Source: Rheinheimera sp. MM224 (lineage in GTDB: Bacteria > Pseudomonadota > Gammaproteobacteria > Enterobacterales > Alteromonadaceae). Taken from it: a DNA stretch of 64,000 bases. The number at the start of each line of letters is the position of its first letter. The stretch's first letter is position 1. The stretch is from NCBI RefSeq assembly GCF_947090785.1, contig NZ_OX352320.1:2542001-2606000 (forward strand), written 5' to 3'. Shown here piece by piece: positions 16,798-24,325 of this stretch. The notes under the pieces are model-generated. The model was not told the DNA's origin, did not search any database, and worked only from the letters and a program-made list of their open reading frames with translations. The translations under genes and the position numbers were made by a program.

Positions 16798-17285
16798 TTT
16801 AGCCAACGATACAGCAAAACATTTAAACCAGCCGTTGCTAACAAACCAAACAACGCAACCCACACCAGCAAGCTTGATGCATGATTTCTATTGAAAAAAG
16901 TGGATGATGGTTTTTGAGCAGGACCAAATTTTGAAATGAGCACATCCTTCATAAAAGGGCATCGATGAAATTGATAACGATAAGTCGACTCCAACAAGTT
17001 AGGCTCTATCGGTTTTCCGAAGAACACTGGAACCGCTTCATTTGTTGACAAATAAACATACTCACCAACTTCACCTTTCCAGACGCCTAACACGCTGTAC
17101 TTACTTATATTTTCAGCGACTTTTTCGATTTCAGGCCCAACCTCTATAACTATTTCAGCATCCTTATAAAGGCCAGCTACATAACTTGCTTCTAATCCTT
17201 TGAAAAAGGCAACCTCACAATAAGTGACAGAGGCAAACAACTTTTGACTCATAAAAAATGTTGCTAGTAATAAAAGAATCTTCAT
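16785..17285 (-). CDS. Cassette gene 2: exported protein with C-terminal membrane anchor
   Basis: 166 residues: signal peptide (MKILLLLATFFMSQKLFAS), a periplasmic domain of about 115 residues with Cys near each end (TYCEVAF and HRCPFM), then a C-terminal transmembrane helix (about 139-158, LLVWVALFGLLATAGLNVLLY) and a short basic tail. This type I topology leaves the domain in the periplasm. No family recognised. Translation reads through the R'' box and stops inside the attC. Confidence 0.75.
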   Translation of the reverse strand: MKILLLLATFFMSQKLFASVTYCEVAFFKGLEASYVAGLYKDAEIVIEVGPEIEKVAENISKYSVLGVWKGEVGEYVYLSTNEAVPVFFGKPIEPNLLESTYRYQFHRCPFMKDVLISKFGPAQKPSSTFFNRNHASSLLVWVALFGLLATAGLNVLLYRWLKPNK

Positions 17286-17289
17286 TGAT

Positions 17290-17379
17290 GCCTAACGCTC
17301 CGCTAAACGGAGAGCGTTAGCGAGTCCGGTGGAGGCCACGCTGTTTGTGGCCGGAACGAATTTAAGCGGTTTGTTATAC
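17290..17379 (-). other. attC-like site of cassette 1
   Basis: Left GCCTAAC (R') and right GTTATAC (R''). R'' with flank CGTATAAC is the reverse complement of cassette 1's 5' end GTTATACG. The stem arms AACCGCTTAA / TTTAGCGGAGCG pair; the centre has GGCCAC...GTGGCC. 90 bp. Confidence 0.82.
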
Positions 17380-17778
17380 GATTTCATAGTATGCAAGCTC
17401 TTTAAACTCGAATGCTTTAGATGTTAACTCGCTTACAGACAACTTTTCTCTCGTCTTCGGCATAGTTCCTTGGTCGCCTTCCCAGCAAGCGAATAAGGCT
17501 ACTTTTCCGCCCTTAAATTTCAGTGCTGAGACACAATGCGCGAGAGAGTAGTAATTTTCCTGCGCTAGCTCGAGCTCTTCCCCTTCAAGCCCATCTTTAA
17601 AAAATCCACAGCCGCAGCCTTCGTTACTACCCGCATATGAAACATTGGGTAAACAGAATTGTTTTTTTACCAGAAAATCATTTTTTTCCAATTCTGTAAC
17701 ATGAAATCTTGGAATGCGGTCGTTATATGCCGTTATAGGGATCTTTAAATCACTTGCTATATATAATGCTAAGCACAT
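17374..17778 (-). CDS. Cassette gene 1: conserved cytoplasmic protein with GCGCGF motif
   Basis: 134 residues, no signal peptide. Starts MCLALYIASD and has the motif YAGSNEGCGCGFF near residues 48-60, followed by a helical segment and the strand GGKVALFACWEGDQ. I recall similar short proteins with a YxGSxExCGCGF motif across many bacteria, all of unknown function; the clustered Cys could bind metal. It is the first cassette, nearest where an attI site would be. Its stop TAA lies in the attC R'' box. Confidence 0.78.
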   Translation of the reverse strand: MCLALYIASDLKIPITAYNDRIPRFHVTELEKNDFLVKKQFCLPNVSYAGSNEGCGCGFFKDGLEGEELELAQENYYSLAHCVSALKFKGGKVALFACWEGDQGTMPKTREKLSVSELTSKAFEFKELAYYEIV

Positions 17779-17788
17779 ACTCCCTCAC

Positions 17789-17795
17789 GTATAAC
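17789..17795 (-). other. 5' cassette boundary core (GTTATAC) of cassette 1
   Basis: The minus strand reads GTTATACG ten bases before the first cassette's ATG. It is the left recombination core where attI or a preceding attC should join. No second arm typical of an attC is apparent upstream, and no integrase frame lies beyond it. Confidence 0.6.
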
Positions 17796-18360
17796 AATTT
17801 AATAGAAGGGTTTCTGCCCGCAAGTCGAACATTTTTCTGCCTTCTTTTATGATTTTTACTCATACCAAGCTAGCGCTGATGTACCTCTATTTCAACAAGT
17901 TTTTCTGAAATCAGTAAATTTATGGCCGACAAAATCTATACAAGCATTACGCTAGTTGTTCTTAAATTTACTCAAGCTCGATATCTGGAAATTTAATCAG
18001 TGGTTTGAGCTAACGAAGGAAGGGATTATCACAACGCATTTGTTCGATTTGGCACTTACAGACTGTGAGATTCATGTTTTCTAAGATAAACATGCGGGTC
18101 GGGCGAGCCCGCCCCCTACAGTATTTCTTTATTTCAGTTGGCGTAATCGGTGACGTTCAATATTTCCCAGGTCAGGCGCCCAGCCCATTCGAATGAACCC
18201 CTTTCACAATTTATTTATCCGCTTAACGTTTTTTCGCACAAAAGCCTGTTGTGCCGAATTGCCTTGGTATCGACCACAAATTCATGTTTTTATAAAAGCA
18301 TTGGCGGACAAACCAACGCTTGGTGGTGCTAACCACCAGCAATACTAATGAGGAGTTTTT
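17796..18360. other. Intergenic stretch at the upstream edge of the cassette cluster
   Basis: About 565 bases without a convincing gene. It holds the region where attI/intI would be expected, but no integrase motif is readable. It also contains a GC-rich palindrome at 18088-18122 and, at the right end, the AGGAG ribosome site of the esterase gene. A 60-codon frame at 18150-18332 has no coding character. Confidence 0.6.
18088..18122. repeat. GC-rich dispersed palindrome (copy 2)
   Basis: GCGGGTCGGGCGAGCCCGCCCCCTACA: an imperfect palindrome ending in the same CCCTACA edge as the copy near 53450. Intergenic. Confidence 0.55.
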
Positions 18361-19383
18361 ATGCGCAAGGGGCAAGTTGCTGTTTTTTATATCGTCTTTT
18401 TTATCGCTTCACTTTTTAGCCAGCAGGTTTTCGCGCTAAATGAGGTGAAACTACATCAAGATATTGAGTGGGTGAAGGTAAAAGGCTTTTCGCTGACGAC
18501 TGATATCTACAGCCCGGAAAAAGCGGTTAAGCCATTGCCTGTGCTGGTGATTTTTCATGGCGGCGGCTGGCTGGTGAATAACAAATCCATAATGAACGAT
18601 ATGGCGCTCTATATGGCAAACCACGCCAACCTGGTGGTGGTCAATATGAACTACCGGCTGCTTGGCGATAATAACAACAGCACCACAGTCAACGAGATAG
18701 TGGAAGATGCTTTGGGTGCTGTGCTTTGGGTGAAAGACCATATTCAAAACTACGGCGGCGACCCGGCTAAAATTGCTGTGACTGGCGATAGTGCCGGTGG
18801 TCATTTAGCGTCTATGGTGATGCTGGCTGGCCGTTCTTTGGATTCAAAAGGTTTTACGCCACAAAGCCAGAATTTCACCCCAAGCTATCTGCCAAAAGGC
18901 AAAACGGCCGAACAAGTTGCAGCTGCAGATGGTGCCAAAGTGCAGGCGGTGATCCTGAGTTATACCGCCTTTGATTTACTGCAAAGCGCAAAAGGTGGCT
19001 TTGAGACTGCACAAAACCCGTTCTGGAAATGGGGTAATGCTAGTCCACGCGGCTTGTTTGGCGACGGTATTAGTGTTGATAGCCATGAACAGTATTACAA
19101 AGCTGTATCGCCTCTGTATTTATTGCCGGAAGCTGGTTACAAGCTGCCTCCTCAGTTTGTACTGGTGGGCAGTAAAGACGGCCTGACCACACCTGAAGTC
19201 GCAAGTAGTTATGTCAGTTTGCTCAAAGCTGCAGGACAACAGGTGGAGTTCAAAATATACGAAGGCAAAGGCCACGGTTTTCTCGATAGCGGCTGTAACG
19301 ACTATACCAAAGGCTGCTTTAAAGACTTAGCCACGCCCACTTTGGATGACATGATTAAGTTTCTTGATTCTGTCTTTCACTAA
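18361..19383 (+). CDS. Exported carboxylesterase/lipase of the HSL-like alpha/beta-hydrolase type
   Basis: 340 residues with a signal peptide (about 1-25, ending QQVFA). The oxyanion motif HGGGW is at 66-70, the nucleophile elbow GDSAGG has Ser144, an Asp lies near SKDG (about 273), and the catalytic His is in GKGHGFLD near 305. This is the hormone-sensitive-lipase/feruloyl-esterase-like group, which hydrolyses small acyl or aryl esters. AGGAG sits seven bases before the ATG. Single gene, convergent with the thioredoxin gene, sharing a terminator hairpin. Substrate unknown. Confidence 0.85.
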   Translation: MRKGQVAVFYIVFFIASLFSQQVFALNEVKLHQDIEWVKVKGFSLTTDIYSPEKAVKPLPVLVIFHGGGWLVNNKSIMNDMALYMANHANLVVVNMNYRLLGDNNNSTTVNEIVEDALGAVLWVKDHIQNYGGDPAKIAVTGDSAGGHLASMVMLAGRSLDSKGFTPQSQNFTPSYLPKGKTAEQVAAADGAKVQAVILSYTAFDLLQSAKGGFETAQNPFWKWGNASPRGLFGDGISVDSHEQYYKAVSPLYLLPEAGYKLPPQFVLVGSKDGLTTPEVASSYVSLLKAAGQQVEFKIYEGKGHGFLDSGCNDYTKGCFKDLATPTLDDMIKFLDSVFH

Positions 19384-19398
19384 ATACTCAACATAAGA

Positions 19399-19425
19399 GT
19401 GGCACTGAAACAGTGCCACTTCTTA
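19399..19425. terminator. Bidirectional terminator between convergent genes
   Basis: Stem GTGGCACTG / CAGTGCCAC with an AAA loop then TTCTT on plus. It lies between the esterase and thioredoxin-protein stop codons. Confidence 0.7.
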
Positions 19426-19437
19426 ACCCGTAAAACT

Positions 19438-20388
19438 TTACTGCAGCTGCTTTGCTATCTGCTGTGGATTTGAGAAATCGCTGATCTCAGCCACCTTTTT
19501 GCCATCTTTTATTTTCAGCAGCACCGGAATACTACGAACATTAAAGTGCTGAAATAACACACCATAGCTGTCGATCTGAAAGGGTACTTTCATCTGATAC
19601 AAGGTGTTGAATTCAGCCAGAGCTTTATCGTCAGTCCACAAATGGTTCACCACCCCACTCCAGTTTTTTTGTGGCAACAAAGCCGCCAACTGATTTAAGC
19701 CTGCCTGAGCATCCTTACATTGTTTTGCCATCTCTGGTCGGGATTCAGCCAAATACCAGTCGCACCAGGTGGCGGTAAAAAACACCAGCTGCTCACCGGT
19801 CTGATACTTAGCTAACAGCTTTTGTTGGGCTGCTGCAGTCATATCCGATGTGGCAGTTTCTGCTGGCAACTGCTGACCTTGCGCCAACCGGCTGATAAAA
19901 CCATCCAACGCTGCATCCGACTCATGTGAGCTGTATAGCTTTTCGCCCTTCTGATTTAACAGCACCGAATAAGGTGTGCCCACTAAGCCCATGGCCAACG
20001 CCAACTGACCTTGCTGATCCAGATAAATCGGCATACTCAGCTTAAAGCGCTGCTGCAGCTTGCTGATTTCCTGACGTTTTTCGTTGATATTGATATTTAC
20101 CGCAACAAAATTCACTTTGTCGCCATACTGCTGATACAGCTTTTCAAAATGTGGCATTTGCTCCATACAAGGCTGACACCAGCTGGCCCAGAATTTGATA
20201 TAAGTGGGTTTAGTCTGGTCGAGACTAGCTAAAGTAAAAGGTTGAAGGGTTGGAAATTGCTGCAATTGCACGGTTTTATAATCAGGCAACTTTTTATCGT
20301 CAGGTAAATTTTTATAGTCGGACTGGGCCCAACCGGAAAAAGCCAGAGCAGCCAATACAGGCGCGATGAAACGGACTAATTTAAGCAT
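19438..20388 (-). CDS. TlpA-like protein with two thioredoxin-fold domains
   Basis: 316 residues from ATG 20388, which has AAGGAG at good spacing; a longer frame lacks a ribosome site. Signal peptide MLKLVRFIAPVLAALAFSGWAQ. Domain 1 (about 45-165) is TlpA/ResA-like with the redox motif WCQPCMEQMPHF. Domain 2 (about 190-315) is a second thioredoxin-like fold beginning FFTATWCDWYLAESRPEMAKQC, where the usual CxxC is replaced by a lone Cys with another 16 residues on, and a cis-Pro-like SIPVLL. Periplasmic thiol-disulfide reductase; partner unknown. Confidence 0.82.
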   Translation of the reverse strand: MLKLVRFIAPVLAALAFSGWAQSDYKNLPDDKKLPDYKTVQLQQFPTLQPFTLASLDQTKPTYIKFWASWCQPCMEQMPHFEKLYQQYGDKVNFVAVNININEKRQEISKLQQRFKLSMPIYLDQQGQLALAMGLVGTPYSVLLNQKGEKLYSSHESDAALDGFISRLAQGQQLPAETATSDMTAAAQQKLLAKYQTGEQLVFFTATWCDWYLAESRPEMAKQCKDAQAGLNQLAALLPQKNWSGVVNHLWTDDKALAEFNTLYQMKVPFQIDSYGVLFQHFNVRSIPVLLKIKDGKKVAEISDFSNPQQIAKQLQ

Positions 20389-20650
20389 CAGAACTCTCCT
20401 TGAAAAGACTTTACAAAGTCTGACAGTAGCCGCAGCTTTTGCCTTGTATATTTGCGACAAGTTGTTATGCCTACAAACTACAGCTTCAATTCAGCGCGGG
20501 CAACAGCAGTTGCAACTCAAAAAGTAAAAACAGATCTTGCTTTCTACTAGCGTTACTTGCTTTTATAGAGCAGCAATGAAACCGATTACACTAAACTGAA
20601 AACGTAAAATGGTGCCATCAGAGCATTCAACAGATAACAGGGGTAGCAAA

Positions 20651-21358
20651 TTGATTTTATCGATAAAAAATAAAACCTTAGCAGCAATTACTCTACTTTC
20701 GGTGATTAGCCTGCCGATCTTTGCAGATGACAATCAACTGACAGCACAGGAAAAAGCAGACGGCTGGCAGTTGTTGTTTAACGGCAAAGATATGTCGCAG
20801 TGGCGTACTTTTAAACAGCCTACTGTCAATGAGAAATGGCAAATTGAAGATAACGCTATAGCTCTGACTGCAGGCGGTGGTGGCGACTTAATCAGTAAAG
20901 AGAGTTACAAAAACTTTGAGCTGACGCTCGACTGGAAAATTGCCGAAGTAGGCAACAGTGGCATTCTGATTCTGGCTGATGAAAAAGGTAAATACATATA
21001 CTCCCACGCGCCGGAAATTCAAATTCTGGATAACGAGCGCCACCCGGACAACAAGCTCGACACTCACCTTTCAGGTTCGTTATACGACATGATTGCCTCT
21101 CCTGTCGCTTCCCACAAAAAAGCCGGTGAATGGAACAGCACTAAAATTCGCTTAGAAAACTCTGCTTTAACCATTTGGCAAAATGACGTGCAAACGGCAA
21201 AAGTGACCATTGGCAGCGATGAATGGAAAAGCTTAATTGCCAAAAGTAAGTTCGCCGACTGGGCAGGTTTTGCCGCGGCCAAAGAAGGTCATATAGGTTT
21301 ACAGGATCATGGCGATAAGGTCTGGTTCAAAAATATCAAAATTAAAGAGCTGAACTAA
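20651..21358 (+). CDS. DUF1080 exported protein, probable 3-keto-glycoside hydrolase
   Basis: About 235 residues if started at TTG 20651, which has AGGGG upstream and gives a clean signal peptide (ILSIKNKTLAAITLLSVISLPIFA); ATG 20609 would add 14 residues. The mature part is a concanavalin-like DUF1080 domain: GWQLLFNGKDMSQWR, FELTLDWKIAEVGNSGI, and the C-terminal EGHIGLQDHGDKVWFKNIKIKEL. This family includes 3-keto-disaccharide hydrolases. The stop overlaps the next gene's start (TAATG), so it is translationally coupled to the GMC flavoprotein, which could make the 3-keto substrate. Confidence 0.85.
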   Translation: MILSIKNKTLAAITLLSVISLPIFADDNQLTAQEKADGWQLLFNGKDMSQWRTFKQPTVNEKWQIEDNAIALTAGGGGDLISKESYKNFELTLDWKIAEVGNSGILILADEKGKYIYSHAPEIQILDNERHPDNKLDTHLSGSLYDMIASPVASHKKAGEWNSTKIRLENSALTIWQNDVQTAKVTIGSDEWKSLIAKSKFADWAGFAAAKEGHIGLQDHGDKVWFKNIKIKELN

Positions 21359-23037
21359 TGAAAGATTTTGACTTTGAAGTGCTGGTGGTTGGGTCCGGCG
21401 CTGGTGGTTCTATGGCGGCATATGAGCTGACGAAAGCAGGACATAAAGTTCTGATGCTCGAAGCAGGTCGGGACTATGACCCAAAAACTGAAACCCCTAT
21501 GTTTAAACGCAACGGCGAAGCGCCGTTGATGGGTGCTGGTAACTCAGATAAAGACTTCGGTTTTTATGACGCGACTGTAGATGGTGGCTGGAGTGTCCCT
21601 AACGAGCCTTATACAGCAGCTGATGGCTCTGAGTTTTTATGGTGGCGTGCCCGTATGTTAGGTGGCCGCACCAATCACTGGGGCCGTTATTCATTGCGTT
21701 TCAGTGAACATGATTTTAAAGGTAAAAGCCGTGACGGCTTAGGTGCTGACTGGCCATTTGACTATGAAGATATCGCGCCCTGGTACGATAAAACCGAAGC
21801 TTTAGTGGGCGTCTGTGGCACCAATACCGGCTTGGATGATATGCCTCCTTCACCAGATGGTGTGTTGCAACCGCCACCTAAGCCACGAATCACTGAGCTT
21901 TTAATAGCTGCTGCTGCCAAAAAACTCGGTATTCCACTAGCTCCTATGCACCGCGCAGTATTAACACGGCCTTTGGATAACAGAGCCGCCTGTTTTTATG
22001 CCACCCCTTGTGGTCATGGCTGCTCTATTGGTGCAGCTTTTCAAACCACCACTTCGCTTATTCCTATGGCCAAAGCCACAGGAAATTTACAGGTGATCAC
22101 TGACGCTATGGTGAAATCTGTCGATACCGACGAAAACGGCAAAGTGACAGGTATCAGTTATGTGGATAAAAAAACCTCTACTGTGCACCAACTTAAGGCC
22201 AAAGTGGTGATCCTGGCAGCAAGCGCCTGCGAATCCGCCCGCTTATTGTTAAATTCCAAATCGACACGTTTTCCAAATGGCCTTGCCAACACCAGCGGTC
22301 AGGTTGGTAAAAACCTGATGGACTCCACAGGCGCCAATATCAGTGCTCTGGTGCCGGCTTTACAGGGTCGTCCTATTTATAACGAAGATGGTCATACCGC
22401 CAATCATTTGTTTATTCCATGGTGGGGCCACAAAGCACAAGAACGTAAAGAGCTGAATTTCCCCCGAGGTTATCACTTTGAAATTGGTGCGCGCTTTAAT
22501 GAGCCAGGTGCTGGCCTGCAAGGTAACTTTCAGGGTTATGGTGCAGATTTAAAACGTCAGGTGAAACAGAATTACGGTGCTTATGTTGGTTTTGCCCTGC
22601 GTGGTGAAATGGTGCCTAACGAGCATTGTTATATGGATATAGATCCTGAAGTCAAAGACAAATGGGGTATTCCTGTCGCGCGTTTTCACTGGAAATGGTC
22701 GGAGCATGAGCTGAAACAGATAGAACATGGCCTGAAAACCGCTAAAGCTATTTTTACTGAAATGGGCGCTACTGTGGGTGAATTACCCACTCCAGAGCAG
22801 GCCATTTTAAAAGGCGGCGAAATTATCCATGAAGTGGGCACCACTCGTATGGGCGCATCGCCAAAAGACTCAGTCACTAACCAATGGGGTCAAAGCTGGG
22901 ACTGCCCTAACCTCTTTGTGATGGATGCCGGCGTCTTTGCATCTAACCCACATAAAAACTGTACTCTGACCATTATGACGCTGGCCATGCGTAACTCGTC
23001 CTGGCTTTCAGCGCAGTTAAAACAAGGAGCGATCTGA
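21358..23037 (+). CDS. GMC-family flavoprotein dehydrogenase (large subunit)
   Basis: 559 residues, FAD-dependent glucose-methanol-choline oxidoreductase. N-terminal dinucleotide-binding motif VVGSGAGGSMAAYELTKAG near 10-28, GRTNHWGRYS (FAD contact) near 104-113, and the C-terminal GMC catalytic region NPHKNCTLTIMTLAMR with the His/Asn pair. It has no signal peptide of its own. The next gene encodes a Tat-signal small subunit, so export by hitchhiking is likely, as known for related gluconate and fructose dehydrogenases. Overlaps both neighbours by one or more bases. Probably oxidises a sugar hydroxyl; substrate inferred only. Confidence 0.88.
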   Translation: MKDFDFEVLVVGSGAGGSMAAYELTKAGHKVLMLEAGRDYDPKTETPMFKRNGEAPLMGAGNSDKDFGFYDATVDGGWSVPNEPYTAADGSEFLWWRARMLGGRTNHWGRYSLRFSEHDFKGKSRDGLGADWPFDYEDIAPWYDKTEALVGVCGTNTGLDDMPPSPDGVLQPPPKPRITELLIAAAAKKLGIPLAPMHRAVLTRPLDNRAACFYATPCGHGCSIGAAFQTTTSLIPMAKATGNLQVITDAMVKSVDTDENGKVTGISYVDKKTSTVHQLKAKVVILAASACESARLLLNSKSTRFPNGLANTSGQVGKNLMDSTGANISALVPALQGRPIYNEDGHTANHLFIPWWGHKAQERKELNFPRGYHFEIGARFNEPGAGLQGNFQGYGADLKRQVKQNYGAYVGFALRGEMVPNEHCYMDIDPEVKDKWGIPVARFHWKWSEHELKQIEHGLKTAKAIFTEMGATVGELPTPEQAILKGGEIIHEVGTTRMGASPKDSVTNQWGQSWDCPNLFVMDAGVFASNPHKNCTLTIMTLAMRNSSWLSAQLKQGAI

Positions 23038-23831
23038 TGGCAAAGGATCAAAACAACACAGCGGATCAGCAAGAGATGCAGTACAAATCCGGCATGACCA
23101 GACGGGATTCGTTAAAACTGATGATGGCATTAGCGGCCAGCACGCTGTTACCTGCAGTCTTGGCAGGCTGCGATAGTGCCCCGGTCAATACAACTGATGC
23201 AGGAGCAGGTGCGGCAAAAGCCAGTACTGAACATTGGCCTGATCTGAAGTTATCTCCCATCACAGCGACTGGTTATGGCAAAGATCCAAACTTAATTCTG
23301 CCACCAGAATCGCCATGGCCTTTGACCTTAACTCAGGCTCAGCTGACTTTAGTGGCCGTGCTTTCGGATATTCTGGTGCCCCGTGAAGGCAGTGTACCTA
23401 GTGCTTCTGAAGTGCATGTGCCAGCAGTGGTCGATGAATGGGTCAGTGCGCCTTACGAGCGTCAACAACAAGACAGACTGACTATTTTGTCGACTCTGGC
23501 CTGGATAGACGACGAAGCGCAGATGCGTTTTAGCAAAACTTTTGTATTGCTTAATAAAACGCAGCAAAAAGCTATTATGGATGATATAGCTTTTGATACA
23601 GCCGAAACTCCGGTTCAGTTTAAGCGCATAGCCACAGCCTTTGGTCGCTTCCGCGGTTTGGTGCTGGCTGCGTTTTTCTGTACACCGGAAGGAATAAAAG
23701 ACATAGGTTATGTGGGTAATGTGCCCATAGGCGGCGATTATCCTGGCCCGACAAAAGAAGCTTATGCTCATTTAGATAAGGTATTAGCGGATTTAGGTTT
23801 AACAGAATACGCCTATCCTATTCAGGCTTGA
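23037..23831 (+). CDS. Gluconate-2-dehydrogenase-subunit-3-like protein with Tat signal
   Basis: 264 residues. Twin-arginine signal TRRDSLKLMMALAAS near 21-35 followed by VLAGC, so possibly a Tat-exported lipoprotein. The body matches the subunit 3 family (SDILVPREGSVPSASEVHVPAVVDEWV; FFCTPEGIKDIGYVGNVPIGGDYPGP). These small subunits are needed for maturation and translocation of the flavoprotein partner. Start overlaps the flavoprotein stop (TGATG). No cytochrome c subunit gene is adjacent, so the electron acceptor is not visible. Confidence 0.88.
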   Translation: MAKDQNNTADQQEMQYKSGMTRRDSLKLMMALAASTLLPAVLAGCDSAPVNTTDAGAGAAKASTEHWPDLKLSPITATGYGKDPNLILPPESPWPLTLTQAQLTLVAVLSDILVPREGSVPSASEVHVPAVVDEWVSAPYERQQQDRLTILSTLAWIDDEAQMRFSKTFVLLNKTQQKAIMDDIAFDTAETPVQFKRIATAFGRFRGLVLAAFFCTPEGIKDIGYVGNVPIGGDYPGPTKEAYAHLDKVLADLGLTEYAYPIQA

Positions 23832-23837
23832 AAAACC

Positions 23838-23920
23838 GCTCGTAAGGGCGGCCTTTAGGGTCGCCCGCAGCGGTATTGGAATGCGATATCAGACGGGCGG
23901 GGATAAACCCCGCCCATACC
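23838..23920. repeat. Pair of GC-rich dispersed palindromes (copies 3 and 4)
   Basis: Two palindromes in tandem: GGGCGGCCTTTAGGGTCGCCC and GACGGGCGGGGATAAACCCCGCCC. They fill the gap between convergent genes and may also stop transcription. Related to copies near 11870, 18090 and 53421. Confidence 0.6.
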
Positions 23921-23925
23921 AAGCA

Positions 23926-24318
23926 TTACTTTAACCTTTCCAGCTGGCCTTTACGGCGCACCAGGTTTTTATAATCCCACTGAATATCACGGGCTTTTGC
24001 CAACCAGCGTTGTACATCAGCCGTATTGATCTGACTGCTGTGGTTGTAACGTTTTTCAGCGGCTTTAAAACTGCCTTCCGGCTTTAATTCAGCTTCATCA
24101 AAAGACTGCCCACTCCAGAACAACAGCCGAATACCACCTTTCAGTTTGCTATAACCCACTACAGGATTGCCATCGAGAAACCACACCGGATGCGCATGCC
24201 AGATTTTATTCTCAGCTTCAGGCAAAGCCGCATCAATCTGCTCTGCCAACAGTTGGCAAATCAGTTGATCTTCTTCGGCCTGAGCCTGATTGTAGCGACA
24301 AATATCCGGATGCATCAT
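23926..24318 (-). CDS. DUF1801 family small protein
   Basis: 130 residues, cytoplasmic. The pattern LPEAENKIWHAHPVWFLDGNPVVGYSKLKGGIRLLFWSG is that of DUF1801 (YdhG/YjbR-like alpha/beta fold) proteins, whose role is not established. Ends with a basic helix (KNLVRRKGQLERLK). It follows the beta-lactamase by 7 bases on the same strand and is likely its operon partner. Confidence 0.78.
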   Translation of the reverse strand: MMHPDICRYNQAQAEEDQLICQLLAEQIDAALPEAENKIWHAHPVWFLDGNPVVGYSKLKGGIRLLFWSGQSFDEAELKPEGSFKAAEKRYNHSSQINTADVQRWLAKARDIQWDYKNLVRRKGQLERLK

Positions 24319-24325
24319 CTCTCCG

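Noticed and set aside
18150..18332. 60-codon plus-strand frame upstream of the esterase
   Set aside because: No ribosome site, no coding-like composition, and it crosses the region expected to hold the promoter.
13080..18360. Possible toxin-antitoxin pairs among the cassettes, common in integrons
   Set aside because: No recognisable RelE/HigB/ParE, CcdB or antitoxin pattern, and each cassette holds only one gene.
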